From NCBI GenBank assembly GCA_035384605.1, contig DAOOIV010000023.1, forward strand, positions 1 through 52,438: a DNA stretch of 52,438 bases. Reading direction: 5' to 3'. The position numbers and the translations under genes were made by a program. The notes below the pieces were generated by a model. That model did no database searches and was not told where the DNA came from. It saw only the letters and a list, made by a program, of their open reading frames with translations. This DNA is from Phycisphaerae bacterium. Lineage in GTDB: Bacteria > Planctomycetota > Phycisphaerae > UBA1845 > PWPN01. Shown here in pieces: positions 9,367 to 18,306 of the stretch (position 1 is the stretch's first letter; every line of letters begins with the position of its first letter).

Positions 9367-10362
9367 GTGGCGGTACGGAATTCAGGAACCATCGTGGGCC
9401 CCGCTTTGCCCAACATTCCATGGGAGGACCGGCCGCCCGGTTGTGGTGAGGTGGTCTGGCGTTACAGCCGGAACCCGGTTATCCCTCGTGATCTGATTCC
9501 CTGCGCAAACAGCATTTTCAACAGTGCCGTCGTGCCTTACAGGGATGGTTTTGCCGGTGTCTTCCGGGTAGACGATCGCCGTCGTTATATGCGTTTGCAC
9601 AGCGGTCGGAGCAGCGATGGAATCAACTGGCGGCTGAACCCCGAGCCGATCGGGTTCCTGGGCCAGGATCCGGAGGTTTGCCGATTCGAGTACGGCTATG
9701 ACCCTCGCGTTTGCCGGATCGACGATCGGTACTACGTCACCTGGTGTAACGGTTACCACGGTCCGACGATCGGGATGGCTTATACACAGGACTTCGAGAC
9801 GTTTCACCAGTGTGAGAACATTACCCTGCCCTACAACCGCAACGGCGTGTTGTTTCCTCGCCGGATCAACGGGAAGTACTACATGCTGAGCCGCCCGAGC
9901 GACACTCGTCACACGTCGTTCGGCGACATTTTCTGCAGCGAGTCGCCCGATTTGGTGTACTGGGGCCGGCACCGCTTTGTCATGGGCACTCGCAAAGGTT
10001 GGCAGAGCACGAAGATCGGCGCCGGGCCGGTGCCGATCGAGACGCAGCACGGCTGGCTGCTGATCTACCACGGCGTGCTGACTTCCTGCAACGGTTACGT
10101 ATACAGTGCCGGGGCGGCCTTGCTGGATCTCGATGAACCCTGGCGGGTCATCTACCGCGCGGCTCCGTACATTCTTTCACCGCAGCGCGACTATGAGTGC
10201 GTGGGCGACGTGCCAAACGTGGTATTTCCGTGTGCCGCCCTGGCCGACGCCGACACCGGCCGCATCGCCATCTACTACGGCTGTGCTGACACCGTTACGG
10301 GCCTGTGCTTTGCCCAGGTGGATGAGCTCATCGAGTTCATGAAGTGTCATTCAGAGGTATAG
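9367..10362 (+). CDS. GH130 family glycosidase/phosphorylase
   Basis: The 331-residue product is a five-bladed beta-propeller enzyme of glycoside hydrolase family 130. Members phosphorolyse or hydrolyse beta-mannosides such as mannosyl-glucose or beta-1,2-mannan. Seen here are the blade motif FNSAVVPYRDGFAGVFRV, the catalytic-region motif YGYDPRVCRIDDRYYVTW with its Asp, and the phosphate/substrate-site motif KIGAGPVPIETQHGWLLIYHG. There is no signal peptide, so it is probably cytoplasmic and acts on imported oligosaccharides. The start is GTG at 9367 with AAGGAG 9 bases upstream. It is a single gene with repeat copy C just downstream. Substrate specificity cannot be set by eye. A GH38 alpha-mannosidase elsewhere in the window is compatible with mannoside use. 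Confidence 0.88.
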   Translation: MAVRNSGTIVGPALPNIPWEDRPPGCGEVVWRYSRNPVIPRDLIPCANSIFNSAVVPYRDGFAGVFRVDDRRRYMRLHSGRSSDGINWRLNPEPIGFLGQDPEVCRFEYGYDPRVCRIDDRYYVTWCNGYHGPTIGMAYTQDFETFHQCENITLPYNRNGVLFPRRINGKYYMLSRPSDTRHTSFGDIFCSESPDLVYWGRHRFVMGTRKGWQSTKIGAGPVPIETQHGWLLIYHGVLTSCNGYVYSAGAALLDLDEPWRVIYRAAPYILSPQRDYECVGDVPNVVFPCAALADADTGRIAIYYGCADTVTGLCFAQVDELIEFMKCHSEV

Positions 10363-10406
10363 CCTTGCCTGTCTGGCCGAGCGGCGGCGGTCCGGAGGAA
10401 GGCCCC

Positions 10407-10500
10407 GCGGCGGACCGCCTTCTTGCGGGCTGCGGCCCAAGTGCATTGTGATCCGGAAACATGCGTGCAAGCCGCACAGATGTCCGGCCGTAAGGCTGTA
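10407..10500 (+). repeat. Dispersed repeat, copy C
   Basis: This copy lies 44 bases after the GH130 stop codon, in the same orientation as that gene. It keeps GCGGACCGCC, CTTGCGGGCTGCGGCCCAAG, GATCCGGAAACATGCG and AGCCGCACAGATGTCCGGCC, ending in CGTAAGG. It is the same 3' subtype as the copies at 7774 and 52231. Confidence 0.85.
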
Positions 10501-10538
10501 AAGACGCCCCGCCCCGGTCTCCAATTCGATCCACCTGA

Positions 10539-10554
10539 ACCCTTCTAGAAGGGT
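10539..10554. promoter_or_regulatory. Perfect 16-bp palindrome (possible operator)
   Basis: ACCCTTCTAGAAGGGT is a perfect 16-bp palindrome in the leader region between the GH130 gene and the large dockerin-tailed gene. It lies about 180 bases upstream of the best promoter candidate. A dimeric regulator site is possible. A chance or structural hairpin is the alternative. Confidence 0.3.
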
Positions 10555-10730
10555 GCACAAGAAGCGTGACGGTCGCAAGGGGGTATCTGAAGAGCTTTTA
10601 ATCCCCCGATGGTTCTTCACCTTTGCAGCAACGAGTATTGCTCTGGATGAATCAATTATATCCTGGGTGTATTTCCATCGACATGAGCAGACTCGGCTGT
10701 TGAGGATTTCGCCTGCTGCCGAAAAAAAAC

Positions 10731-10760
10731 TTGCGACAGTTTCAGAGGATGTGGTATGCT
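10731..10760 (+). promoter_or_regulatory. Candidate sigma-70-like promoter
   Basis: TTGCGA at 10731-10736 and TATGCT at 10755-10760 are separated by 18 bases. They lie about 80 bases before the ATG of the next gene, which has a strong ribosome binding site. The match to the -35 and -10 consensus is fair, and the region upstream contains an A-run. Confidence 0.4.
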
Positions 10761-10840
10761 ATCAGGTGTTCACCTGAGGATCGCGGTTGAAAACATGGAT
10801 CGGAGTCCCGATACAGGGCAAATCAGAGGAGGTTCATGAT

Positions 10841-13765
10841 ATGAAGCGCATTGGGCAGAGAGGTTACTGTGCGGCGGTGGTATACGTATTGGTTCTGGCG
10901 GCGCCCGTTCTGGCGGCCCCAACACAATTGCTGCAAAACACCAGTTTCGAGAGTCCGATCAGCGGCTCGCCGCCGGATTACTGGACGCTCGGGCCTGACG
11001 TGGATTACTGCAGCGCCCCGACCTACGGAGCAAGCGCACGCACGGGTAATCGCTTTGTCATGAATCCCAGCAGTTACAACTGTGATATCGGCGTTCTTGA
11101 GCAGACCGTTTCCGTCGTGCCCGGGTACTATAACCTGGCGCTGTCGTTTTGGGCGTGGGTGTATGACACGGGGGCTTGGCCAAGCGTTGTGGCAGGCGAG
11201 CTTCTCGTGGACGACGTCGTGGTGGCCGCAGCGGTCAAGAGCAGCACGGACGGCGTTCCGCCCTCGCAATCATACCAGCAGGTATGGGCTACCTGGGCGG
11301 GCGAGGTGGCCAGCGGCTGGGTGAAGGTGCGGTTCACGCTGGTCGGGGACGGCGCGGGGGGAACCGGGTGGGGCATTGCCGCGCTGGATGATGTGGAGTT
11401 GTTTGCATGCAGCGAAGGCACTTGTGCCGGCCAGCACGATGTCACGGACATCGAGCCGAACGTGATCAGCACGCCGGTGGCCACCGATACGACGGTAACG
11501 ATCACCGGCACCAACCTCACGAATGTGACCGGAGTGCATCTCTGGAAAACACAGGTGGGAATGTGGAACAACAACGGAGCCAACGGCGTGTTAATTGCCG
11601 GCACGATTACTGCGCAAACCGCCACGTCCCTGACGGTCAGTCTTGCGACAGCGGGGCAAGCGGCAGGCGTGTTCGACTTGGTGGTCGAGCAGGCGGGCGT
11701 CAATCCGGTGGTCATCTCCAACGCCTTCGAGATCCTTGATCCGAGCGTGCCACAGAACCTCCTGGCGAACCCGAGCTTCGAGGTGGTGAACGTCGGCTCG
11801 GACGGGAAACCGCTTGCTCCCATGGATGCCGTGGGCAATGCGGCCATGTGGTTCGGAGATTACGTCAAGAACCCGGCCGCGAACCCCAACCCGACTTCCA
11901 TCGACTACCGGACGGACTATTTTGGCATTTACGGTATCTGGTCCACGAGTCGGGGGCATCCCGGCACTTCCACGACATCCATGTGGCAAACGGTGCCGAT
12001 AGCCCCGGGCTCGGCCGTGTCATTCAGCGGTTGGCTGGACTGCAATCGCTTCGGCACGTCTCAGGCCAAAGCGAAGGTCACCCTGTATGACGGCGACAAG
12101 ACCGGCTCAACCATCGGCAGTCGAAGCATCGACCACACGACGGCCGGAGCCGGCGGGGATTATGGCACCTGGGTCGGGGTGACGATCAACGGGACGTCGT
12201 ATTCCGGCTATGTGACGGTGGAACTGGCGACGGAATTGGTCTGCCCGGGGTACAGCGCGGCCGGCGCATTTGCCGACGCATTCAGCCTGACCGCCTCGCC
12301 GGCCTGCACGGGTCCGTTGCATCCGTGGATCGCTTATCCGGTGAGGGGACCGACAAACGTGGATCCCACCCTCGTGATCACCGGGGGATCGAATCTGGAC
12401 GAGGTAAGCGCGGTCAAGCTCGTCTTCGTTGACCGCAAGGCTTCCGGAGATCAGGCGGAGACGGTGGTGCCGGGGACGATTCTCACCCACAGTCCGACCA
12501 AGTTGATCGTGAGCTTCCCGATGCATACCAGCGGTGCTCATGCCGACCTCTACAACCTCGTTCTTGAGAAGCCGAACGCTCCGCCGGCGAACCTCGAGTT
12601 CTATCGCGTGCGTCGAAGCACCGGCGCCGGTTCGCTGCGATTCCACGACAACGTGCCACGGACTTTCGTGGACGCTTTTGACCTGTTCTGCGTCGACCCG
12701 GTGACACTAACCGGCGTGTCGCCGAGCGCGATCGTGGTCCGCGAGGGGCAGACGGAATTGAAGATCACCGGTACGAATGTGACCGTCTTGGCCGACTCGG
12801 CCAACAGCATCAAACTCGTGCAGGGGGCGACCGAGCTGGTCGCGACGAATGTGGTTCCCAGCGGCAGCGACGTGGTGGCGAGATTCGATTTTGCTTCGGC
12901 GCCGGCGGGCTTCTACGACCTGGTGGCCGTTCGCGGTGATCAGTGTGACAGCCCCGCCCCGCTGCCCCTGGCGTTCCGCTACTCGCCTCCCGGCAGCCAG
13001 TTGCTGCCCAACGGCGACTTTGAGCTGGAGGGCCCCAAAGGCGGGGATGCCACACCGGTGGCCTTCTGGACCTCATATGAAACCGCCGTGCCGGTGCGGT
13101 ACAACAATCAGTCATGGGTCCCTTCACCGTCGACGCAGGGCGGCTCCAATCGTGGCGGTATCTCGGAAGGAGGCGTCGGGGCGTCGATGCAACGAGTGAT
13201 TCAGACGGTGCCCGTTCTGCCTCGCTATGAGCTCACGTTGACGGGTTGGATTTACGGTGGTGCGAGCGCGGGCCTGATCCACGATCATCAGGTACTCATT
13301 CGCGACGGTGGGCCGAACGGCCCCATCATCGGTTTCTTCTCTGTCACCGATCCGGCAAGCGTCTGGACCCCCTTTACGATCAAGGCCGCACCGACCACTT
13401 CCGAGGTGACGGTGGAGTGGGGGCACGTGCCTGATTCGGGGAATCCGGGCAACCCGCCGGGGACTGTTGCGACCCATGTCGACGAACTGTTTCTGGTGCA
13501 ATCGGCTTCTCCCTGCTCTTTCCCGGTGGCGGCCGACGTCGACGGCGATGGTGACGTCGATCAGACCGATTTCGCCGTTTTTCAGTCGTGCTACACCGGC
13601 GCGGGGGGAACTGTGCCGGACGAACCGGCCTACTGCATCTGCTTCGACGTCGAAGGTCCGGGAGGCATACCGGACAACGACGTCGATCAGGCGGACTTGA
13701 ACTGGTTCGAGTCGTGTGCCTCCGGTCCCGGTGTCCCGCTTGATGCGAACTGCATCAATCAGTGA
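10841..13765 (+). CDS. Large modular secreted protein with dockerin-like tail
   Basis: This is a 974-residue exported protein. The signal peptide is MKRIGQRGYC followed by a hydrophobic core to VLAAP. Three carbohydrate-binding-like beta-sandwich modules each open with a similar motif (LLQNTSFESP near residue 28, LLANPSFEVV near 310, LLPNGDFELE near 725). They are interspersed with IPT/TIG-like Ig modules (VTITGTNLTNVTGVHLW; LKITGTNVTV). The C-terminus is a dockerin-like pair of Ca-binding loops, DVDGDGDVDQTDFAVF and then NDVDQADLNWF, each followed by a Cys. The start at ATG 10841 is fixed by AGAGGAGG at 10825-10832. The frame is open to 10787. A role in cell-surface or extracellular glycan binding is inferred; no catalytic motif was seen. 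Confidence 0.85.
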   Translation: MKRIGQRGYCAAVVYVLVLAAPVLAAPTQLLQNTSFESPISGSPPDYWTLGPDVDYCSAPTYGASARTGNRFVMNPSSYNCDIGVLEQTVSVVPGYYNLALSFWAWVYDTGAWPSVVAGELLVDDVVVAAAVKSSTDGVPPSQSYQQVWATWAGEVASGWVKVRFTLVGDGAGGTGWGIAALDDVELFACSEGTCAGQHDVTDIEPNVISTPVATDTTVTITGTNLTNVTGVHLWKTQVGMWNNNGANGVLIAGTITAQTATSLTVSLATAGQAAGVFDLVVEQAGVNPVVISNAFEILDPSVPQNLLANPSFEVVNVGSDGKPLAPMDAVGNAAMWFGDYVKNPAANPNPTSIDYRTDYFGIYGIWSTSRGHPGTSTTSMWQTVPIAPGSAVSFSGWLDCNRFGTSQAKAKVTLYDGDKTGSTIGSRSIDHTTAGAGGDYGTWVGVTINGTSYSGYVTVELATELVCPGYSAAGAFADAFSLTASPACTGPLHPWIAYPVRGPTNVDPTLVITGGSNLDEVSAVKLVFVDRKASGDQAETVVPGTILTHSPTKLIVSFPMHTSGAHADLYNLVLEKPNAPPANLEFYRVRRSTGAGSLRFHDNVPRTFVDAFDLFCVDPVTLTGVSPSAIVVREGQTELKITGTNVTVLADSANSIKLVQGATELVATNVVPSGSDVVARFDFASAPAGFYDLVAVRGDQCDSPAPLPLAFRYSPPGSQLLPNGDFELEGPKGGDATPVAFWTSYETAVPVRYNNQSWVPSPSTQGGSNRGGISEGGVGASMQRVIQTVPVLPRYELTLTGWIYGGASAGLIHDHQVLIRDGGPNGPIIGFFSVTDPASVWTPFTIKAAPTTSEVTVEWGHVPDSGNPGNPPGTVATHVDELFLVQSASPCSFPVAADVDGDGDVDQTDFAVFQSCYTGAGGTVPDEPAYCICFDVEGPGGIPDNDVDQADLNWFESCASGPGVPLDANCINQ

Positions 13766-13807
13766 CGGTGCGGAAATCAAGGATCACAAGCCGAGCAGCC
13801 CCGGGCC

Positions 13808-13827
13808 GTCCGGCGTGCGGACCTTTT
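13808..13827 (+). terminator. Weak candidate terminator between convergent genes
   Basis: GTCCG at 13808-13812 and CGGAC at 13818-13822 form a short GC-rich stem, followed by CCTTTTC. It lies in the 81-base gap between the dockerin-tailed gene and the convergent corA. Confidence 0.3.
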
Positions 13828-13846
13828 CGTCGGTACAGAAACGCAG

Positions 13847-14812
13847 CTATGGCCGGTACCTGCGCCAGCAGAGCATGAACAACAGGACCGACAAGAGTGC
13901 CAACCCCATGATGATCTCGAAGGCATAAGGGAGATGCTGCATCGGGATGGCGACATTCATGGAAAAAGCGCTGACCACGAACGTCGGCACCATGATGGCA
14001 ATGGTGATGATGTTCAGCGTCTTCATCAACACGTTGATGTTGTTGCTGACGATCGAGGCCCGGGCATCCATCAGGCTGGCCAGGATGTTGGAGTACATCT
14101 CGGCCTGCCGATAACACTGATTGTTTTCGATGATCAGGTCATCGAGGAACTCGACCTCCTCGGTGCTGAAACCGAGGCGGGCGGCATTGTTCTTCAGCCG
14201 CTCCAGCACGGCACCGTTGGAATTGATGGCATTGACGTAGTAGACGAGGCTCTTCTCGAGGGTGAACATGTTGATGAGGTGCTTGTTCTCCATCGAGGTG
14301 TTGATCTCTTTCTGCAGCTCGTCGGAGATCATGCTGATGCCCTTGAGATGCTCGCGGAAGTGAATGACCGACCGGGCGATCAGCTTGAGAATGACATCTG
14401 CCGGGGAATGAACGCGGGTCAGGGGCACGCCGTCGAACAACGGCACGTCTTCTGATACGACGATCTTGACGCGATCCTTGAACAGGAAAGCGCCTACTGA
14501 CCCGACCTTGAACAAGAACTGCTCTCCGCCGGAGTAGTTTTTCGGGCGCTTGAAAATCACTGCCACGTGTTCGGGCTCGAACTCCAATCGCGAGAGTTCG
14601 TCGGGGTCGAGAGCGCTATTGAAGGTGTGCTCGTCGACCTTCAGCTCGTCAATGAGGTACCGCTTCTCGTTCTCGTCCGGGTTGCTAAAAATGGTGACGT
14701 GCGCATGCTCCTCCTGCACCTCGGACAATCGGCGGTCGAGAATGTTGTACTGCTTCCTCATGGGGTCCGGAGTGTAGCCGTTTTCCGGTTCAATGAAAAC
14801 AGGCGCGGCCAT
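13847..14812 (-). CDS. corA: CorA-family magnesium/cobalt transporter
   Basis: CorA forms a pentameric inner-membrane channel for Mg2+ (Co2+, Ni2+). The 321-residue protein has the long cytoplasmic alpha/beta domain and the stalk helices (LKGISMISDELQKEINTS; YSNILASLMDARASIVSNNI). Two C-terminal membrane segments follow (TLNIITIAIMVPTFVVSAF and FEIIMGLALLSVLLFML), ending in basic WRRYRP. The signature GMN at the end of the first membrane helix reads SMN here (AFSMNVAIPM), a notable change in the selectivity-filter motif. ATG 14812 is preferred over the frame opening at 14875 because AGGA lies 8 bases upstream. It is convergent with the preceding gene and divergent from the next. Confidence 0.9.
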   Translation of the reverse strand: MAAPVFIEPENGYTPDPMRKQYNILDRRLSEVQEEHAHVTIFSNPDENEKRYLIDELKVDEHTFNSALDPDELSRLEFEPEHVAVIFKRPKNYSGGEQFLFKVGSVGAFLFKDRVKIVVSEDVPLFDGVPLTRVHSPADVILKLIARSVIHFREHLKGISMISDELQKEINTSMENKHLINMFTLEKSLVYYVNAINSNGAVLERLKNNAARLGFSTEEVEFLDDLIIENNQCYRQAEMYSNILASLMDARASIVSNNINVLMKTLNIITIAIMVPTFVVSAFSMNVAIPMQHLPYAFEIIMGLALLSVLLFMLCWRRYRP

Positions 14813-15294
14813 GCCGGGAATCCTGGAAGGGGCGGGCGTCTGCCGTGGTGCGACGATACGGTCCCGCCCGCCCATTGCCGCCGTGTCCCCCGGAGGCGTT
14901 CAGCAGCGGTGTCGGTGAACCTGACGGGCCGGGCCGTGACCGTTGGGCTTGGTTACGGCGCGATCCTGTGCCACGATGAACCAGCGACGGACTGGAAAGC
15001 CTCGCTTTCTGTCGGAGTCGCCGCTGCCGACGCGGGCGTAATCCGCTTTGCGGCAAGCGTGGTCCGGTTGTTCGTCGTCGGCTGCGGGGGTATGAGACGC
15101 GGGCCTGGATGCAGCGTCCGCAAAAGAAATCATCAAAGTAATACTGAAGCTATTTGCCCGTCCGACGACCTTGTGATATTCTTGTTTCATGTCGCGGAGT
15201 TGATTCAACGAGGATGAACAGGATCGCCGATCCATCTGAGTCGACCGTTTTGTGACGGCATGCGGAATTGAGGTCATTCGAGGGAGGTGCTTTG
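14813..15294. other. Divergent intergenic region, corA to dockerin-tailed gene
   Basis: About 480 bases without a supportable gene; the frames present look like shadows. Promoters for both flanking genes are expected here. The right end has a clear ribosome binding site (GGGAGG at 15282-15287). No strong palindrome was noticed. Confidence 0.35.
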
Positions 15295-17175
15295 ATGAGC
15301 CGAAACATGGGCCGGTTTGCCCTGCTGCTGGCGGTGACAGTTTCGGCAAGCTTGTTTGCCGGGACGGCCTGGGCCGCCGTTTCAATCACCGGCCACGGCC
15401 GATACGAGAAGATCAAAGGCAAGCCCGGCATGGGGTACGTCGAGCTCTACGAGGCGAATCTGTTCCTCTCGCCGCCGAGCAGTTCCTTCGTGGGGCCCTC
15501 CAGCCGTCTGGGCGGATCCGCTTATTACACCGGAACGGCGTGCGTCAGCGGCACGACGCATGACGGCGTGTATTGCTTTGAAAACGTTCCGGCCGGCCAG
15601 TACTCGATCTTGGTCAATCAGCCTCTGTTTTACATCGCTCCCAAGGTGGTGAGCAACATCAGCATCACCAGTGGTCAAACGGTCACCGTCAATCCGGAGC
15701 TGCCCATCGACTATTCGACTTACTTCAAGAATGCCTGGACCGGTCCGGCGAACCGCTGGTATCAGACCTTCGTGGCCACGGGCATTTCGATCCGCGGCAT
15801 CATGTTTGCGTATGCCGGCGACGATCCGGACAATGTCGAGGTGGCGGTGCTCAAGGACAACGGAAACGCCAACGTGGTCAACTGGCAGTTCATTGGGGCG
15901 CGCATCGAGCCGCAGGTCGGTGATGTGACTGACAACTGGGTCCGGTGGCGATCGGGAGAAATCCCGACGGTGCCGGGCGCGCGATATGCGGTGCGTCTGA
16001 CGGCCAACGGCGGCAGCGGCAATCTGCAACCCTACAAGCGCGATAAGGATGCCAACAGCTACGCCAACGGGCGGGCGTATGATGCTCAGGGCAATCCGCA
16101 GAACTTTGACCTCAACATCACAGTGTTCTCCGACAACGACGGCACGATTGTGACGATGAACAGGCGGGTCACCGGACTGGGCTACCTGTGCGATGGGGGC
16201 TTTTTCGGGCCCCGCTGGGGACAAACGTTCGTTGCCAAGGGGAAGGGCCTGGCCGGGGCCGACGTTTGGGCGGCGGGGGCCGAAAGGAAGTGGAACTTGG
16301 AGTTCCTATGGAAGGTCCGGCAGGGAGGCCCGACGGGGCCGCAGATAGGACCGGACAAGATCACCCTCGCGGCGTACCAGGCTTTCGGCGTGGGGCTTCA
16401 CGGCGTCAGCTACAACCCCGGCGAGGTTCCTCTTACCAGGGGGCAGACCTATTTCATTGAGTTCAACATTCACAATCCGCCGCCCGAGTCCCCGGGATTC
16501 AATCCTTACCTGATGAAGCCGGCGTCCGGGGCTTCCTGCGGCGGTGGCGATGATCACGACAGCTACGCGGACGGCATCGCCTATCGGGACAACGTGCCTC
16601 GCCCTGATGATGATCTGGCCATGACCATCATCGAGTACGCCATTCAGGGTCCGGAGATCACGCTGAACAAGGACACGCTGGCACACAGCGTTTTCCTTGG
16701 CGATTCCCAAGGCAACGACACCTTCACGATCGTCAACGGCGGGGACGGAACGCTCAACTACGCGATCGAGGAGATTCCTCCGGTGAGCTGGCTCGATGTC
16801 ACCCCGATCAGCGGAACCGCCACGACCGAAACCGACACCATCACAGTCAGTTATACGACGGCCTCCTTGCCCGTCGGGCACTACACCACCGTCATCCGCG
16901 TCAGCGGCAATGCCGCCAACAGCCCGCAGGATATTGCCGTGACGATCGACGTCCACAGTGTCAAGGCCGATTATGACGGCGACGGTGACGTTGACCAGGA
17001 CGACTTCGGCCGCCTGCAGAAATGCTACGGTGGTGCAGGCGTGATCATCACCGATCCCGACTGTGCGGATGTTTCGCTGGACAGCGATGAGGACGTGGAC
17101 GGCGATGATTTTCTCGTCTTCGAGAATTGCATCAGCGGCAGCGATGTGAAGGCAGACCCCAACTGCGCCGGGTGA
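15295..17175 (+). CDS. Secreted protein with BACON-like and dockerin-like domains
   Basis: The 626-residue product starts with a signal peptide (MSRNMGRFALLLAVTVSASL to TAWAA). A carboxypeptidase-regulatory-like fold follows: YVELYEANLFL, then GVYCFENVPAGQYSILV. Two related beta-rich modules repeat, each with a WYQTF or WGQTF motif and a DDHDSYADG- or KDANSYANG-type segment. Near residues 455-555 is an Ig-like, BACON-type domain (VSWLDVTPISGTATTETDTI). The tail is a dockerin-like pair, DYDGDGDVDQDDFGRLQKC and DSDEDVDGDDFLVFENC. ATG 15295 has GGGAGG 7 bases upstream. It is probably extracellular or cell-surface anchored through the Ca-binding tail. Its partner is unknown. Confidence 0.82.
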   Translation: MSRNMGRFALLLAVTVSASLFAGTAWAAVSITGHGRYEKIKGKPGMGYVELYEANLFLSPPSSSFVGPSSRLGGSAYYTGTACVSGTTHDGVYCFENVPAGQYSILVNQPLFYIAPKVVSNISITSGQTVTVNPELPIDYSTYFKNAWTGPANRWYQTFVATGISIRGIMFAYAGDDPDNVEVAVLKDNGNANVVNWQFIGARIEPQVGDVTDNWVRWRSGEIPTVPGARYAVRLTANGGSGNLQPYKRDKDANSYANGRAYDAQGNPQNFDLNITVFSDNDGTIVTMNRRVTGLGYLCDGGFFGPRWGQTFVAKGKGLAGADVWAAGAERKWNLEFLWKVRQGGPTGPQIGPDKITLAAYQAFGVGLHGVSYNPGEVPLTRGQTYFIEFNIHNPPPESPGFNPYLMKPASGASCGGGDDHDSYADGIAYRDNVPRPDDDLAMTIIEYAIQGPEITLNKDTLAHSVFLGDSQGNDTFTIVNGGDGTLNYAIEEIPPVSWLDVTPISGTATTETDTITVSYTTASLPVGHYTTVIRVSGNAANSPQDIAVTIDVHSVKADYDGDGDVDQDDFGRLQKCYGGAGVIITDPDCADVSLDSDEDVDGDDFLVFENCISGSDVKADPNCAG

Positions 17176-17346
17176 GACCGACCCCTCTTGCCGCTTTCAG
17201 AGCGCCTCATCTTCGGGTTGCGATGGTATGATCGTGACCCGAGTGTCATAGCGGCGCAAAAGCACCTCTTGAAACGCTTGAGAATCGTCTTTTGGAAGGT
17301 CTTATGCGCTTATTTCAAGCGGAGGGAATGAGAAGATCTAACGCTA

Positions 17347-17386
17347 CATAGGGTTGTACAAGGGCGCATAGCGCTGTACAATGGCA
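17347..17386 (+). repeat. Two tandem 20-bp units containing TGTACA
   Basis: Two adjacent 20-base units, 17347-17366 and 17367-17386, match at 15-16 positions. Both begin CATAG and contain the palindromic hexamer TGTACA. They lie 100 bases upstream of the next start codon, so they may be paired binding sites for a regulator spaced exactly two helical turns apart. Confidence 0.45.
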
Positions 17387-17486
17387 GCAGCATTCGGTGG
17401 GCTGATCAGATTCTGGGCCGGAAGGATCATGTTTCTGTATGACTCCGTTCAAGACGGCGCCGTTGAGCGATGATCGGAGGTGGATC

Positions 17487-18281
17487 GTGGAAGGGTGCCT
17501 CACGACCGGCTTGAAGCTTGCAGCCGCGGCGTGGCTTGGGCTGTGGCTGGTGCCGTCTGCAAATGCGCAAGACTGCAATTTCAACGATGTTCCCGAGGCT
17601 CAGGACATTGCGGTCGGCACAAGCCAGGAGTGCAACGGCAACGGCCTTCCCGACGAGTGCGAGATGTACGAAGAGGCCAAGCTGACGGCATCCGACACCG
17701 AGTCGCAGGACGATTTTGGCTACTTCCTTTCGCTCGATGGTGATCTCTTGGTTGTCGGTGCCTACGGCGACAATGACCGTGGAACCGGTTCCGGATCGAT
17801 CTATCTCTTCCGGCACATCAGGGCCGGCTGGATTGCATGGGCGAAACCGACGGCCGCCGATGGCACCGCAGGTGACTCCTTCGGTGCCGTAGATTCGCGC
17901 GGACAGACCCTGGTCGTTGGCGGGCCGGGTTGGTTGCAGAACGTCGGTTCGGCCTACGCGTATCGTCTTCAGGATCTCGACTGGGACCGCACGCCGGATA
18001 CCTGCGACCTTTGCCCCGCCACGATCGGTGGGGTGCTCGTCGACATCAATGGTTGCCCGCCGTTCGTGCCGGGCGACTTCGACCGGGACGGCGACGTGGA
18101 CATGAATGACTTAGCGGTTTTCGAGGCCTGCGCGACGGCCCCGGCCATTTCGCAGCCAAGCCCGGATTGCGTGTGGGCCTGCTTCGACACCGACGATGAC
18201 ATCGACCAGGCGGACTTCGCCGTCTTTCAACGGTGTCTCAGCGGGGAGAAGCCGGCGGCCGATCCGAACTGCGCGAGTTGA
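17487..18281 (+). CDS. Small secreted dockerin-tailed protein with FG-GAP-like motif
   Basis: This is a 264-residue exported protein. The signal segment KLAAAAWLGLWLVPSANAQ is followed by DCNFNDVPEAQDIAVG and ECNGNGLPDECEMYE, a cysteine-bounded repeat common in planctomycete exported proteins. One FG-GAP-like blade follows (DLLVVGAYGDND, then GSIYLF), and a second partial one (TLVVGGPGW). The dockerin-like tail reads DFDRDGDVDMNDLAVFEAC and DTDDDIDQADFAVFQRC. GTG 17487 is chosen because GGAGG at 17476-17480 precedes it; the frame is open to ATG 17439. The protein is short for an FG-GAP protein, which usually has several blades, so an internal deletion is possible. Confidence 0.75.
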   Translation: MEGCLTTGLKLAAAAWLGLWLVPSANAQDCNFNDVPEAQDIAVGTSQECNGNGLPDECEMYEEAKLTASDTESQDDFGYFLSLDGDLLVVGAYGDNDRGTGSGSIYLFRHIRAGWIAWAKPTAADGTAGDSFGAVDSRGQTLVVGGPGWLQNVGSAYAYRLQDLDWDRTPDTCDLCPATIGGVLVDINGCPPFVPGDFDRDGDVDMNDLAVFEACATAPAISQPSPDCVWACFDTDDDIDQADFAVFQRCLSGEKPAADPNCAS

Positions 18282-18306
18282 TTCGGACGCGGCGATGGCA
18301 GACCAC

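Noticed and set aside
12107..12646. Long - strand open frames under the dockerin-tailed genes (also 15382-16224, 13124-13780)
   Set aside because: These are antisense shadows caused by high GC codon use; the + strand genes have signal peptides, domains and ribosome sites.
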